Source: JABFXX01 sp036489755 (GTDB lineage Bacteria > Myxococcota_A > Polyangia > Haliangiales > Haliangiaceae). From it: a DNA stretch of 64,000 bases. Shown piece by piece: positions 34,381 to 42,604 of this stretch. The first letter of the stretch is position 1, and every line of letters starts with the position of its first letter. Below the pieces are notes generated by a model that ran no database searches, was not told where the DNA came from, and worked only from the letters and a program-made list of their open reading frames with translations. Both the position numbers and the translations under genes were made by a program. The stretch spans positions 62,001-126,000 of the forward strand of contig DASXFD010000025.1 in NCBI GenBank assembly GCA_036489755.1, in the 5' to 3' direction.

Positions 34381-35181
34381 GTGAGGCCGCTCAACATCGC
34401 GTTGTTGTGTTTGTGCGCGTGTGGCCGGCTCGGCTTCGACAACGAGCCAGTCGCCGATCCGCCGACACCACAAACACCGGCACCGGATCAGACGAGCGAA
34501 CCGAACGGCGCGACGAAAGGTCCGGGCGCATCGCTCGACCTCGGCATGGTCGCGCACCTCGAGCTCGACGGCTCGCTGTTCGATTCGATCACCGGCACCG
34601 ATGCCGAATGCTCGGGCGCCGAGTGCCCGACGTTCGGCGCCGGCGTGACCGGCGAAGCCGCGCAGTTCGACGGCGCCGCGACGTGCGTGCACATGCCGTG
34701 GCTCGCGAGCTGGATGCCGGCGCAATACACGATCACTGCGTGGATCCAACCGACGAGCGACTCGGGTCCGATCGTGATTCGCGAGCACGACACGTCGTGC
34801 CCGAGCCCATCGCTCGAGAGCTCCGATCGAGCGGTCGGCTTCATCGGCACCGACAAGGCGGCCGGTCACGAAGAAGGTTGGTCGCCGACGGTGCTGTCGA
34901 TGTCGACGTGGACGCACGTCGCGATCGAATACGACGGCACGAACCAATCGGTGTACGTCGATGGCGCGTGCGCGTGCGCGGTCCAGCCGAGCGTGCCGCT
35001 CGATTACACGACGTACGAAGTGACGGTCGGCTGCTATCCGGCTGCGTCGACCTGGTACACGGGTGCGATCGACGACGTTCGCATCTATAACCGCACGCTC
35101 GAGCCGGCGGAGCTCGCGTTGCTCGCGGGCGCGTCGAACAGCACCGACTGCTCGTCGGTCTGCAATACGACTCAGCCGTAG
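34381..35181 (+). CDS. LamG / concanavalin-A-like lectin-domain lipoprotein
   Basis: This 266-residue protein has the lipoprotein signal MRPLNIALLCLCACGRLGF (lipobox LCAC) followed by a Pro/Thr-rich linker of about 40 residues. The rest is a LamG-like jellyroll: LVAHLELDGSLFDSITG-type opening strand, EAAQFDGAATCVHMPW, YTITAWIQPT, WTHVAIEYDGTNQSVYVDG and the closing TGAIDDVRIYNRTLEPAELA. Such domains bind carbohydrate or protein ligands outside the cell. Several cysteine pairs suggest disulfides. It probably forms a single-gene unit between the cNMP pair and the exporter operon. Confidence 0.9.
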   Translation: MRPLNIALLCLCACGRLGFDNEPVADPPTPQTPAPDQTSEPNGATKGPGASLDLGMVAHLELDGSLFDSITGTDAECSGAECPTFGAGVTGEAAQFDGAATCVHMPWLASWMPAQYTITAWIQPTSDSGPIVIREHDTSCPSPSLESSDRAVGFIGTDKAAGHEEGWSPTVLSMSTWTHVAIEYDGTNQSVYVDGACACAVQPSVPLDYTTYEVTVGCYPAASTWYTGAIDDVRIYNRTLEPAELALLAGASNSTDCSSVCNTTQP

Positions 35182-35267
35182 CTGTACGGGGATCCGACAG
35201 GGCGCGCGCTCAATTGCGCGATGCAGGCACGTGCATTGCTGGCACCGGCCGTGCACGCTGCCGGGCG

Positions 35268-36680
35268 ATGCAAGCTACAGCGAGGATCCTCGCGGGCGTC
35301 GCGGCGCTTTGCACCGGCCGCGCGGCGCTCGCCGACCGGACGTTGACGCTCGACGATGCGCTCGCGCTCGCTCGTGCGAACAACCGCGATCTGCGCGTCG
35401 GCCGTGCGAGGCTCGACGAGGCGGAAGCCGGCATCGCGGTCGCGCGCGCGGCGCTGATGCCCACCGCGTCGGCGCAGGGCAAGTTCACGCACAACTACAA
35501 AGAAGTCGATCTGTCGATCGCCGAGTTCAGCCAACCGACGCTCGGCCTCGCCGATGCGATCGCCGCGACCTCGACCGGCGCCGAGCAAGCTGCGGTGAAC
35601 GGCTTCATCCAGCAGGCGAACGCGCAGCTCGCCGAGACCCAGCCGTTCGTGATCCAGAAAGAAGAGCAGCTCGACGGCTCGGTGAGTGCGAGCGTGCCGC
35701 TGATCGCGCCGGCCGGCTGGTATGGCTACGCGGCCGCGAAGTCGACGGCGCGGTCGGGCGAGGCAAACTACGCGGTGACCGAGGCAAACGTGCTGCTCAA
35801 CGTCGCACAGGGTTTTTACGCGGCCGTCGGCGCCGACGAGCTCGTGCGCGCGCGTCAGGACGCGGTCTCGGTGGCGAACGATACGTTCAAGTTCGCGAAG
35901 GCGCGCGTCGGCTCGGATCTCGCGAATCCCGTCGACGTCACGCGCGCCGAGTCGGCGCTGGTGCGCGCGCAGCAAGATCTCGTCGAAGCCGAGAACACGC
36001 GCGCTACCGCGTATCGTTCGCTGGCGACGCTGCTCGGCACGCACGGCGAGACGCTGCACCTGACCGGCGGCGAATCGCAGCTGCCGGATCCCGGCACCAC
36101 CGAGCAGCTCGTGCCGCACGCGCTCGCGACGCGTCCCGAGCTCGCCGCCGATCGCGCATCGATCGCCGCCGCGCACGACACCGCGCGCGCGTATGGCTGG
36201 CGGTGGGCGCCGACGTTGTCCGCGTTCGGCAACGCGCACCTCGGCAACTACGTCGGGTTCTCCGGCGACAAATATTCGTGGGCGGTCGGGCTCGAGCTCG
36301 ACTGGCTGCTCTACGACGGCGGCACGCGCGACGCACAGCGCGCGATCTCGAACGCGCAGACCGACGAAGCGCGCGCGCAGCTCGATCTCGCGCACGACGT
36401 GATCTCCGACGAGGTCGCGAATGCGCGCGGCACGCTCGATACGCGCCGCAAGGCGGTCGAAGCCTCGACGCGCGCGAGAGAGCTCGCGAGCGAGGCGCTG
36501 CGCATCACGCGCGCGCAGTACGAGGCCGGCACCGCGAGCCAGCTCGATCTCTTGCAGGCGCAAGACTCGCTCGTCTCCGCCGACGTCGGGCTCGCGCGCG
36601 CTCACTTCGATGCGTCGCTCGCCGACCTGCAGCTTCGCCGCGCCGCCGGAACGTTCCCAGCAGCTGGAGGATCCAGATGA
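35268..36680 (+). CDS. TolC-family outer membrane efflux protein
   Basis: This 470-residue protein has a signal peptide (ATARILAGVAALCTGRAALA) and the long helical repeats of the outer membrane factor family. Each half begins with a helix such as LTLDDALALARANNRDLRVG, and the C-terminal half contains VGLELDWLLYDGGTRDAQ, AVEASTRARELASEALRITR and YEAGTASQLDLLQAQDSL. It forms the outer-membrane channel-tunnel of a tripartite exporter. I chose the ATG at 35268 because the signal peptide starts there. The stop overlaps the HlyD gene start (ATGA), and an ABC ATPase and permease follow, so the four genes encode one export machine. Confidence 0.92.
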   Translation: MQATARILAGVAALCTGRAALADRTLTLDDALALARANNRDLRVGRARLDEAEAGIAVARAALMPTASAQGKFTHNYKEVDLSIAEFSQPTLGLADAIAATSTGAEQAAVNGFIQQANAQLAETQPFVIQKEEQLDGSVSASVPLIAPAGWYGYAAAKSTARSGEANYAVTEANVLLNVAQGFYAAVGADELVRARQDAVSVANDTFKFAKARVGSDLANPVDVTRAESALVRAQQDLVEAENTRATAYRSLATLLGTHGETLHLTGGESQLPDPGTTEQLVPHALATRPELAADRASIAAAHDTARAYGWRWAPTLSAFGNAHLGNYVGFSGDKYSWAVGLELDWLLYDGGTRDAQRAISNAQTDEARAQLDLAHDVISDEVANARGTLDTRRKAVEASTRARELASEALRITRAQYEAGTASQLDLLQAQDSLVSADVGLARAHFDASLADLQLRRAAGTFPAAGGSR

Positions 36681-37846
36681 GCCCGAAACCGAAACGCTCG
36701 CCCGCTCGCTTCATCCCGCTCGTGATCGTCGCCGGTGTGCTTGCCTGGTACGGCATTCATCGCTGGCGCCTCGCGCACGCGCCGTACGAGTGGAGCGGCA
36801 CCGTCGAGGCGCGCACGATCGATCTCGGATCGCGCGCCGGCGGCCGCATCAAGCAGATCTTGGTCAAAGAAGGCGATCGCGTGAAGGCGGGCGATCCGCT
36901 GATCGTGCTCGAGTCCGCCGATTGGCCGGCGCAGCTCGAGCAGGCGCAAGGTCAGCTCGTCGAGGCACAGGCAAACCTCGAGAAGCTCAACAACGGCGCG
37001 CGACCCGAAGAGATCGCGGCCGCGAAGGCGCGCGCACAGACCGCGCAGGCCGCGCTTCAGGAGACGGTGACCGGCACGCGGCCCGAAGAGGTCGCCGCGG
37101 CGCAGGCGCGACTCACCGTGGCCGAGGTCGCGGTCGAGAAGGCGCAGCACGACGTCGAGCGGATGCACAAGCTGCGTGACGCCGGCGCCGCGATCCCCGT
37201 CGACGTCGATAACGCCGAGATCAACCTCAAGGGCGCGCTCGCGCAGCGCGACGCGTCGCGCGAGCAGCTCGACGAGCTCAAGAACGGGTCGCGCCACGAG
37301 GACGTCGTGCAGGCGCGCGACCGAGAAGCCGAGCAGGTCGCGAGCGAGAAGCTATTGACCGCCGGCTCGCGCGTCGAGGACATCCGCGTCGCCGAAGCGC
37401 AGGTCAAGGTCGCGCAGGGCAAGGTCGATCAGATCCAGAACATGATCGACGAGCTGACGATCCGTGCGCCGGTCGCGGAGTCCAAGGACTGGTCGGCGCG
37501 CGTCGAAGCGTTGGATCTGCGCCCCGGCGACATCATCGCGCCGAACACGACCGCGGCGACGCTGATCGAGGACGATCAGCTCTACGTCCGCATCTACGTG
37601 CCGGAGACCGAGCTCGGCCACATCCGCGTCGGCGACAAGGTGCCGATCAGCGTCGACTCGTTTCCGGACAAGTCGTTCCAAGGCCTCGTCGAGCACATCA
37701 ACGAGGTCGGCGAGTACTCGCCGCGAAATTTGCAGACCGCCGACGAGCGTGCGGACCAGGTGTTCGGCACGCGCATCGGCATCATGACCGGCCACGACGT
37801 GTTGCGCGCGGGCATGGCCGCGTTCATCGAGGTGCCGCGTGAGTGA
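36677..37846 (+). CDS. HlyD/EmrA-type periplasmic adaptor (membrane fusion protein)
   Basis: This 389-residue protein has one N-terminal membrane anchor (FIPLVIVAGVLAWYGI). A lipoyl/barrel-sandwich half follows (YEWSGTVEARTIDLGSRAG, VKEGDRVKAGDPLIVLE), then a long coiled coil and the second half (LDLRPGDIIAPNTTAATLIE). The coiled coil carries a repeated GxRPEE/GSRxED element at least four times (NGARPEEIAAA, GTRPEEVAAA, GSRHEDVVQA, GSRVEDIRVA). It bridges the inner-membrane ABC transporter and the TolC-like channel. A GGAGG site precedes the ATG, which overlaps the tolC-type stop. The stop lies inside the ATPase gene (8-base overlap). Confidence 0.92.
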   Translation: MSPKPKRSPARFIPLVIVAGVLAWYGIHRWRLAHAPYEWSGTVEARTIDLGSRAGGRIKQILVKEGDRVKAGDPLIVLESADWPAQLEQAQGQLVEAQANLEKLNNGARPEEIAAAKARAQTAQAALQETVTGTRPEEVAAAQARLTVAEVAVEKAQHDVERMHKLRDAGAAIPVDVDNAEINLKGALAQRDASREQLDELKNGSRHEDVVQARDREAEQVASEKLLTAGSRVEDIRVAEAQVKVAQGKVDQIQNMIDELTIRAPVAESKDWSARVEALDLRPGDIIAPNTTAATLIEDDQLYVRIYVPETELGHIRVGDKVPISVDSFPDKSFQGLVEHINEVGEYSPRNLQTADERADQVFGTRIGIMTGHDVLRAGMAAFIEVPRE

Positions 37847-38810
37847 CGACGTCGCGATCAGCGTCGACCACGTGTCGCGCGCGTTCGGCGACTTCTACGC
37901 GCTGCGCGACGTGAGCCTGTCGATCCACAAAGGCATGGTGTACGGCTTGCTCGGCCCGAACGGCTCCGGCAAGTCGACGCTCATCCGCATCCTGTGCGGC
38001 TTGCTCGCGCCGACCGATGGCGTCGCGCGCGTGCTCGGCCTCGACGTCGCGACGCACGGTGAAGAGATCCGACGACAGATCGGCTACATGAGCCAGCGCT
38101 TCGCGCTCTACGAAGATCTCACCGTGCGCGAGAACTTGAACTTCTACGCGCAGGTCTATGGCTTGACGGGGCAGCGCCGCAAGCAGCGCCAGGACGCCGC
38201 GATCCAGCTCACGCACATCGCGCCGTACGTCGATCGGCTCGCCGGCCAGCTGTCGGGCGGCTGGAAGCAGCGGCTCGCGCTCGGCGCCGCGCTCATGCAC
38301 GAACCGCGCGTCGTGTTCCTCGACGAGCCGACCGCTGGCATCGATCCGGTCGCGCGCCGCGAGCTGTGGGATCTCCTGTTCCAGCTCGCCGCGGAAGGCA
38401 TCACGCTGCTCGTCACCACGCACTACATGGACGAAGCCGAGCGCTGCGGCGAGGTCGGCTATCTCTATCTGTCGAAGCTGCTCGTGACCGGCACGCCCGA
38501 GGAGCTCAAGCAGCTGCCGGTGGTCAACCAACCGCACACGCGCCACGTCGAGATCGAGAGCACGCAAACCGCGCGCGCGCTCGCGTATCTGCGCACCCAG
38601 GCGTACTGCAAGTCGGCCACGATCTTCGGCCAGGCCGTGCACGCGGTGATCGATCGCGCGGTCTCCGACGACGAGATCGCCGCGCAGCTGCGCGCGCAGG
38701 CGTTCACCGACGTACACATCCGCGCGATCGCGCCGTCGCTCGAAGATGTGTTCGTGACGCTCACCGAGCAAGCCGCAAGCGACGCCGAGAAGGCGCGAGG
38801 TGCCGCGTGA
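37839..38810 (+). CDS. ABC transporter ATP-binding protein (drug/ABC-2 type)
   Basis: This 323-residue ATPase has Walker A GLLGPNGSGKSTLIRIL, the signature LSGGWKQRLALGAAL, Walker B RVVFLDEPTAGIDP and the switch histidine in LLVTTHYMDEAERC. Residues after about 235 form a C-terminal extension typical of ABC-2 exporters (HVEIESTQTARALAYL, IAPSLEDVFVTLTEQ). It energises the permease encoded next. The GTG start overlaps the adaptor gene by eight bases, and the stop overlaps the permease start (GTGA). The usual second permease gene is absent; the partner permease probably homodimerises. Confidence 0.95.
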   Translation: MSDDVAISVDHVSRAFGDFYALRDVSLSIHKGMVYGLLGPNGSGKSTLIRILCGLLAPTDGVARVLGLDVATHGEEIRRQIGYMSQRFALYEDLTVRENLNFYAQVYGLTGQRRKQRQDAAIQLTHIAPYVDRLAGQLSGGWKQRLALGAALMHEPRVVFLDEPTAGIDPVARRELWDLLFQLAAEGITLLVTTHYMDEAERCGEVGYLYLSKLLVTGTPEELKQLPVVNQPHTRHVEIESTQTARALAYLRTQAYCKSATIFGQAVHAVIDRAVSDDEIAAQLRAQAFTDVHIRAIAPSLEDVFVTLTEQAASDAEKARGAA

Positions 38811-39952
38811 GACGCGAGGATTCCAGCGTGGGGAGCTCGGCCGGTGGGCTATGGCAGTCGTTCCTCGCGGTGTTCAGCAAGGAGGTCCTGCACATTCGCC
38901 GCAACCGCGGCGTGTTGTTCATCACCGTGATGATGCCGATCATGCAGATGCTGCTGTTCGGCTTCATCGATCAGACCGTGCACGACGTGCCGACGGTGAT
39001 CGTCGATCAGGATCGCTCCGAGCAATCGCGCGAGCTGATGGACAAGCTGCGCGCCACCGACACGTTCGACATCAAGGAAGTCACGACCGACCCGCAGGAA
39101 GCGCGCACCGCGATCGTCAGTGCGCGCGCCGGCGTCGCGATCGTGATCCCGCCCGACTATCACGACCTGCGCTCGCACGGCCAAACGGCGAAGATCCTCG
39201 TGCTGATCGACGGCTCGGATTCGACGGTCTCCGCGGGTGCGCTCGCGGCGGTCAACGGCGTCGTCGCCGACGAGAACATCCAGGTGATGTCGCAGCAGGC
39301 GCGCCAGATGCCGCTATCGGCGCAGCCGATCATCTTGTTCAATCCCGAGGGCCGCACCGCGAACTTCATCATCCCGGGCCTCGTCGCGATCCTCATGCAG
39401 ATGATCGCCATCATCCTGGCGTCGGGCTCGATCGTGCGCGAGCGCGAGAAGGGCACGATGGAGCAGCTGATGGTCACGCCCGTCGATCCGCTCGGCCTCA
39501 TGCTCGGCAAGGTCGCGCCGTACCTCGTGCTCGGCCTCGGCGAGACCGCGCTGATCCTCGTGATCATGCGGTGGTGCTTCGACGTGCCGATCCAGGGCAG
39601 CCTCGTCTTCTTGTTCGCCATCATGGTCGTGTATCTCGCCGCGCTCCTCGCATTCGGCCTGTTCATCTCGGTGCGCGCGAAGACCGAGATGGAGGCGATG
39701 CAGACCTCGCAGATGCTCGTGCTGCCGTCGATCTTCCTGTCGGGCTACATCTTCCCGATCAAGGGCATGCCGTTCATCCTGCAGGCGATCGGCCAGATCC
39801 TGCCCGCGACCCACATGGTCGCGGTGATGCGCGGCATCGTGCTGCGCGACGCCGGACCAGGCGAGCTCGCGGTTCACGTCGCCGCGCTCTTCGCGTTCGC
39901 GGTGATCCTCGTGTGGGCGAGCGTCAAGCGCGTGTCGAAGATCGCGATGTAG
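38807..39952 (+). CDS. ABC-2 type transporter permease
   Basis: This 381-residue membrane protein has the ABC-2 membrane architecture. A first helix, RRNRGVLFITVMMPIMQMLL, is followed by a large periplasmic domain (VPTVIVDQDRSEQSRELM, AGVAIVIPPDYHDL). Five more helices cluster after residue 190, including GLVAILMQMIAIILASGSIV, YLVLGLGETALILVIM and FLFAIMVVYLAALLAFGLF. REREKGTMEQLMVTPV is the characteristic coupling-helix motif. With the TolC, HlyD and ATPase partners upstream, it resembles YbhR/YhhJ-type exporters of drugs or lipophilic compounds. The substrate is unknown. Confidence 0.93.
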   Translation: MRREDSSVGSSAGGLWQSFLAVFSKEVLHIRRNRGVLFITVMMPIMQMLLFGFIDQTVHDVPTVIVDQDRSEQSRELMDKLRATDTFDIKEVTTDPQEARTAIVSARAGVAIVIPPDYHDLRSHGQTAKILVLIDGSDSTVSAGALAAVNGVVADENIQVMSQQARQMPLSAQPIILFNPEGRTANFIIPGLVAILMQMIAIILASGSIVREREKGTMEQLMVTPVDPLGLMLGKVAPYLVLGLGETALILVIMRWCFDVPIQGSLVFLFAIMVVYLAALLAFGLFISVRAKTEMEAMQTSQMLVLPSIFLSGYIFPIKGMPFILQAIGQILPATHMVAVMRGIVLRDAGPGELAVHVAALFAFAVILVWASVKRVSKIAM

Positions 39953-39953
39953 G

Positions 39954-39981
39954 CTCGTCTTCGACGACGAGATCGATCTCG
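39954..39981. terminator. Hairpin region between convergent genes
   Basis: CTCGTC (39954-39959) can pair with GACGAG (39966-39971), and CGAGATCGATCTCG (39968-39981) is a perfect 14-base palindrome. Both lie in the 50-base space after the exporter operon and before the convergent lipoprotein stop. There is no T-run, so a terminator role is only suggested by position. Confidence 0.3.
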
Positions 39982-40002
39982 CTGGCTGCCGTTACGTGCT
40001 CG

Positions 40003-40761
40003 CTACTGGCAGATCACGTTGACGTTCGTCGTGACGCTGTCGTCGGCGACCTCGACGCGCGTGGTCGCGTCGGCGGCCTCGGGCGGCCAATCGCCGACGA
40101 GCAACGCGCCGCTCGGGCTCACCGTGCACGTCGTGCCGGCACTGCCCGGCGACGCGGTGACCTCGTAGACGCCGGCGGGCAGGTTGCCGAACAGGATGCC
40201 GCCGTCGCCGGTCGTGCCGAGGAGGCTCGGATCCGGTGTGCCGTCGGAGCCGATGTACACGGGGCCGGCGCCGGCCGCGGGCGCGAGCGTCGCCGTCGCG
40301 CCGGTCAGCACGCCCGCCGTGCCGCCCATCACGCGCAGCTCGAGAAAGCCGCCGCTACCCGGATACGTGAAGCCGGCGCTCGTCGCGAGCTCGTCGACCG
40401 CATCGGGAGTCATCTCGAGAGGAATCTCCGTGGGCCACGCGACGCCGGTCGCCGGCTCCTCTTCGAGCAGCACGTCGCCGATGAAGCCGCTGGCCGTGAC
40501 CTGGATCGCGATGTCGTCGCCGGCGAGGTTCGGCAGCCCGATGACGTACTCGCCGCTCGCATCCGAGGTCGCGCACGGAATCTCGTCGTGGTGCAGCACG
40601 CACACCATCGCGCTGCCGACCGGCAGCTCGTTCTGATCGAAGATCGAGCCGGTGATCGAGAACGCGAACGTATCCAGCGGTACCGGCGGTGCGTCCGCGA
40701 TCGGCGCGTTGCCTTTGCTACCGCACGCGAATAGCGCGACGACGAACGCGACCTGCTTCAT
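40003..40761 (-). CDS. Lipoprotein with carboxypeptidase-regulatory-like (CarboxypepD_reg) beta domain
   Basis: This 252-residue protein has the signal peptide MKQVAFVVALFACGSKG with lipobox LFAC. A beta-sandwich region includes FSITGSIFDQNELPVGSAMVCVL and SDASGEYVIGLPNLAGD, which fits transthyretin-like/CarboxypepD_reg domains used as structural or adhesive modules. A second such region is suggested by GTPDPSLLGTTGDGGILFGN and LPAGVYEVTASP. Function unknown; probably periplasmic or at the surface. The ATG at 40761 follows TACGCT by seven bases, 15 bases after the stop of the upstream lysozyme-like gene. Confidence 0.75.
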   Translation of the reverse strand: MKQVAFVVALFACGSKGNAPIADAPPVPLDTFAFSITGSIFDQNELPVGSAMVCVLHHDEIPCATSDASGEYVIGLPNLAGDDIAIQVTASGFIGDVLLEEEPATGVAWPTEIPLEMTPDAVDELATSAGFTYPGSGGFLELRVMGGTAGVLTGATATLAPAAGAGPVYIGSDGTPDPSLLGTTGDGGILFGNLPAGVYEVTASPGSAGTTCTVSPSGALLVGDWPPEAADATTRVEVADDSVTTNVNVICQ

Positions 40762-40768
40762 GCGCGGC

Positions 40769-40774
40769 AGCGTA
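40769..40774 (-). promoter_or_regulatory. Leaderless-type -10 element TACGCT
   Basis: TACGCT stands seven bases before the ATG at 40761, inside the short gap after the upstream gene. Confidence 0.35.
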
Positions 40775-40776
40775 TA

Positions 40777-41481
40777 TCACAGCGGGTGAACGCTGCTGCA
40801 CGCGGTCGGATCGCTCCAGCGATCGACCCACGAGCCGTCGTCGCACTGGTACCACAGGTCGTCGTACTTGCTCTCGACGCACGCGTTCGGCGCCTCTTCT
40901 TTGCCGAGTGTGTCGGAGTAGCAATCCTTCGTGCCGCCGGTCGAGCCGCCGCCGTAATTGGCGAGCACCTCGTCGGCGTAGTCGATGCGCGTCGTCTGAT
41001 CGCACTCGCCGCAGATCTCGTACTTGTCCTGGAACGCGAGCACGGCGGCCGAGACCGTCGTCGCGGCCTTGAGCGAGCTGTAGCCGTAGCCGATGTCCGT
41101 CAGCTCGTACCAGATGAAGTCGAGCTGCGTGGTGAGCGCCCAGCGGTTGAGGCCGTGCGCGTTCGCGTACCACGTCACGTTGTCGTCGTGGCTCGTGTCC
41201 CAACGGCCGCCGACCGACCACTGCGCGATGCCGCGGCCCGGACCGCCGTCGTACTGCACCGAGTTCGGGTTCACGGTCGACTCCTGCATCAAGTTGCCGA
41301 CGATGCCGGCGGCCTGATCCTTCGACAGACCCTTCGAGATGAAGAAGTTGTAGGCCGTCTTCTCGTTGTTCGAGAGCGCCGCTTCCGACTGCGACGGCGG
41401 CGGCTCGGGGTTGGGATCTTGCTCGATCTCCGACGTGCACGAGACGAGGAGCATAGCTGCGGCAAGCTGGGCGACTTTCAT
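40777..41481 (-). CDS. Phage-tail-lysozyme-domain lipoprotein
   Basis: This 234-residue protein has the signal MKVAQLAAAMLLVSCTSEIE with lipobox LVSC. Residues of about 40-170 match the phage tail lysozyme domain: NNEKTAYNFFISKGLSKDQA, AGIVGNLMQESTVNPNSVQ with the catalytic-type glutamate in MQES, GRGIAQWSVGGRWD and VLAFQDKYEICGE. Such domains cleave peptidoglycan. A Cys-rich C-terminal segment (DDLWYQCDDGSWVDRWSDPTAC) may be a small binding module. As a lipid-anchored exported enzyme it could act on the cell's own wall or on prey. An inverted repeat lies just upstream of the start. Confidence 0.88.
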   Translation of the reverse strand: MKVAQLAAAMLLVSCTSEIEQDPNPEPPPSQSEAALSNNEKTAYNFFISKGLSKDQAAGIVGNLMQESTVNPNSVQYDGGPGRGIAQWSVGGRWDTSHDDNVTWYANAHGLNRWALTTQLDFIWYELTDIGYGYSSLKAATTVSAAVLAFQDKYEICGECDQTTRIDYADEVLANYGGGSTGGTKDCYSDTLGKEEAPNACVESKYDDLWYQCDDGSWVDRWSDPTACSSVHPL

Positions 41482-41492
41482 GCTCGGCGACC

Positions 41493-41549
41493 TTCGCAAG
41501 CAACATGCCGCGCGAATTGCGCGCGTACGTGCGCGACTCTGCTTGCGAA
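41493..41549. repeat. Inverted repeat upstream of the lysozyme-like gene
   Basis: TTCGCAAGCA (41493-41502) and its exact reverse complement TGCTTGCGAA (41540-41549) are separated by 37 bases rich in CGCGC runs. The repeat lies 12 bases upstream of the lysozyme-like gene's start, in the intergenic region with the divergent ADP-ribosylglycohydrolase gene. It could be an operator or an RNA hairpin. Confidence 0.5.
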
Positions 41550-41643
41550 CCGAGGTCAGGTGGCGAGCCCACCCCTCACGGTCGCGCACGGCCAGTTGCA
41601 ACCGTGCGTGGGCAGATTCGAGATCGGCGCGCTATCACGAGGC

Positions 41644-42558
41644 ATGGATCTCGAAGCAGCCCGCGTGGCGTTGATCGGCGTCTCGGTCGGCGATGCGTTC
41701 GGCACCATGCTCGACGGCTACGGCGCCGAGCTCGCGCGCCGTGCGGCGAAGCGACTCATCTCGATGAAGCGGCCGTGGCGCTGGACCGATGACACCGCGA
41801 TGGCGTTGTCGATCGTCGAGGTGCTCGAGCAGCACGCGACGATCGATGTCGATGCGCTCGCGGCCGCGTTCGCCGGCCGGTTCGCGCGAGATCCGAATCG
41901 CGGCTACGGCGCCGGCGCGCACGACCTGCTCGCGCGCGTCGACTACGGGGCATCTTGGCGCGACGAAGCCGCACGCATGTTTGGCGGCAAGGGCTCGTTC
42001 GGCAACGGCGCCGCGATGCGTGCCGCACCGATCGGCGCGGCATTCGCGCCGGACCTCGACCGCGTGCGCGACGAAGCGCTGCGCTCGGCCGAGCCAACGC
42101 ACGCGCATCCCGATGGCGCGGCCGGCGCGGTGGCCGTCGCGATCGCCGCGGCGCTCGCCCGTGCCGGTGTGACCGGCAACGCGCTGGTCGGCGAGGTCGC
42201 GCGGTGGACGCCCGACGGGCCGACGCGCGACGGCGTGTTCCGTGCGCGCGAGCTCGGCGTCGCGTTTGACGTGCGCGCGGCCGGCGAGGAGCTCGGCACC
42301 GGCTCGAACGTCACCTCGCGCGATACCGTGCCGTTTGCGGTGTGGGTCGCGGCGCGCCACGCCGGCTCGTACGAAGAGGCGTTGTGGACCGCCTGCGCGC
42401 ACCCGGGCCTCGACCTCGACGGCAACGCGCTCGGGGTGTCCGCGATCGACCGCGACACCATCGGCGCCATCGTCGGCGGGATCGTCGCCAGCGCGACCGG
42501 GCTCGACGGGATCCCGCTGCTCTGGCGCGAGGCGACCGAGCCGTTACACGGGGCGTGA
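41644..42558 (+). CDS. ADP-ribosylglycohydrolase family protein
   Basis: This 304-residue protein has the family's metal-binding layout. VALIGVSVGDAFGTM is at the N-terminus, RWTDDTAMALSIVEVL holds the first Asp pair, and GSFGNGAAMRAAPIG is the middle signature. The C-terminal VSAIDRDTIGAIVGGIVASATG supplies the second metal site. Such enzymes remove ADP-ribose from proteins (DraG/ARH type) or related substrates. Near the C-terminus, LDGIPLLWREATEPL matches the usual final helix. The ATG at 41644 is preceded by a weak GAGG. The 162 bases before it hold the inverted repeat but no other gene. Confidence 0.93.
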   Translation: MDLEAARVALIGVSVGDAFGTMLDGYGAELARRAAKRLISMKRPWRWTDDTAMALSIVEVLEQHATIDVDALAAAFAGRFARDPNRGYGAGAHDLLARVDYGASWRDEAARMFGGKGSFGNGAAMRAAPIGAAFAPDLDRVRDEALRSAEPTHAHPDGAAGAVAVAIAAALARAGVTGNALVGEVARWTPDGPTRDGVFRARELGVAFDVRAAGEELGTGSNVTSRDTVPFAVWVAARHAGSYEEALWTACAHPGLDLDGNALGVSAIDRDTIGAIVGGIVASATGLDGIPLLWREATEPLHGA

Positions 42559-42590
42559 CGAAGGTCCTTCTTCGGCCGCGCGGTTTCAGC

Positions 42591-42596
42591 TAGCTT
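42591..42596 (+). promoter_or_regulatory. Leaderless-type -10 element TAGCTT
   Basis: TAGCTT stands eight bases before the GTG of the IPT/TIG lipoprotein gene at 42605. Confidence 0.35.
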
Positions 42597-42604
42597 CCCG
42601 GCCC

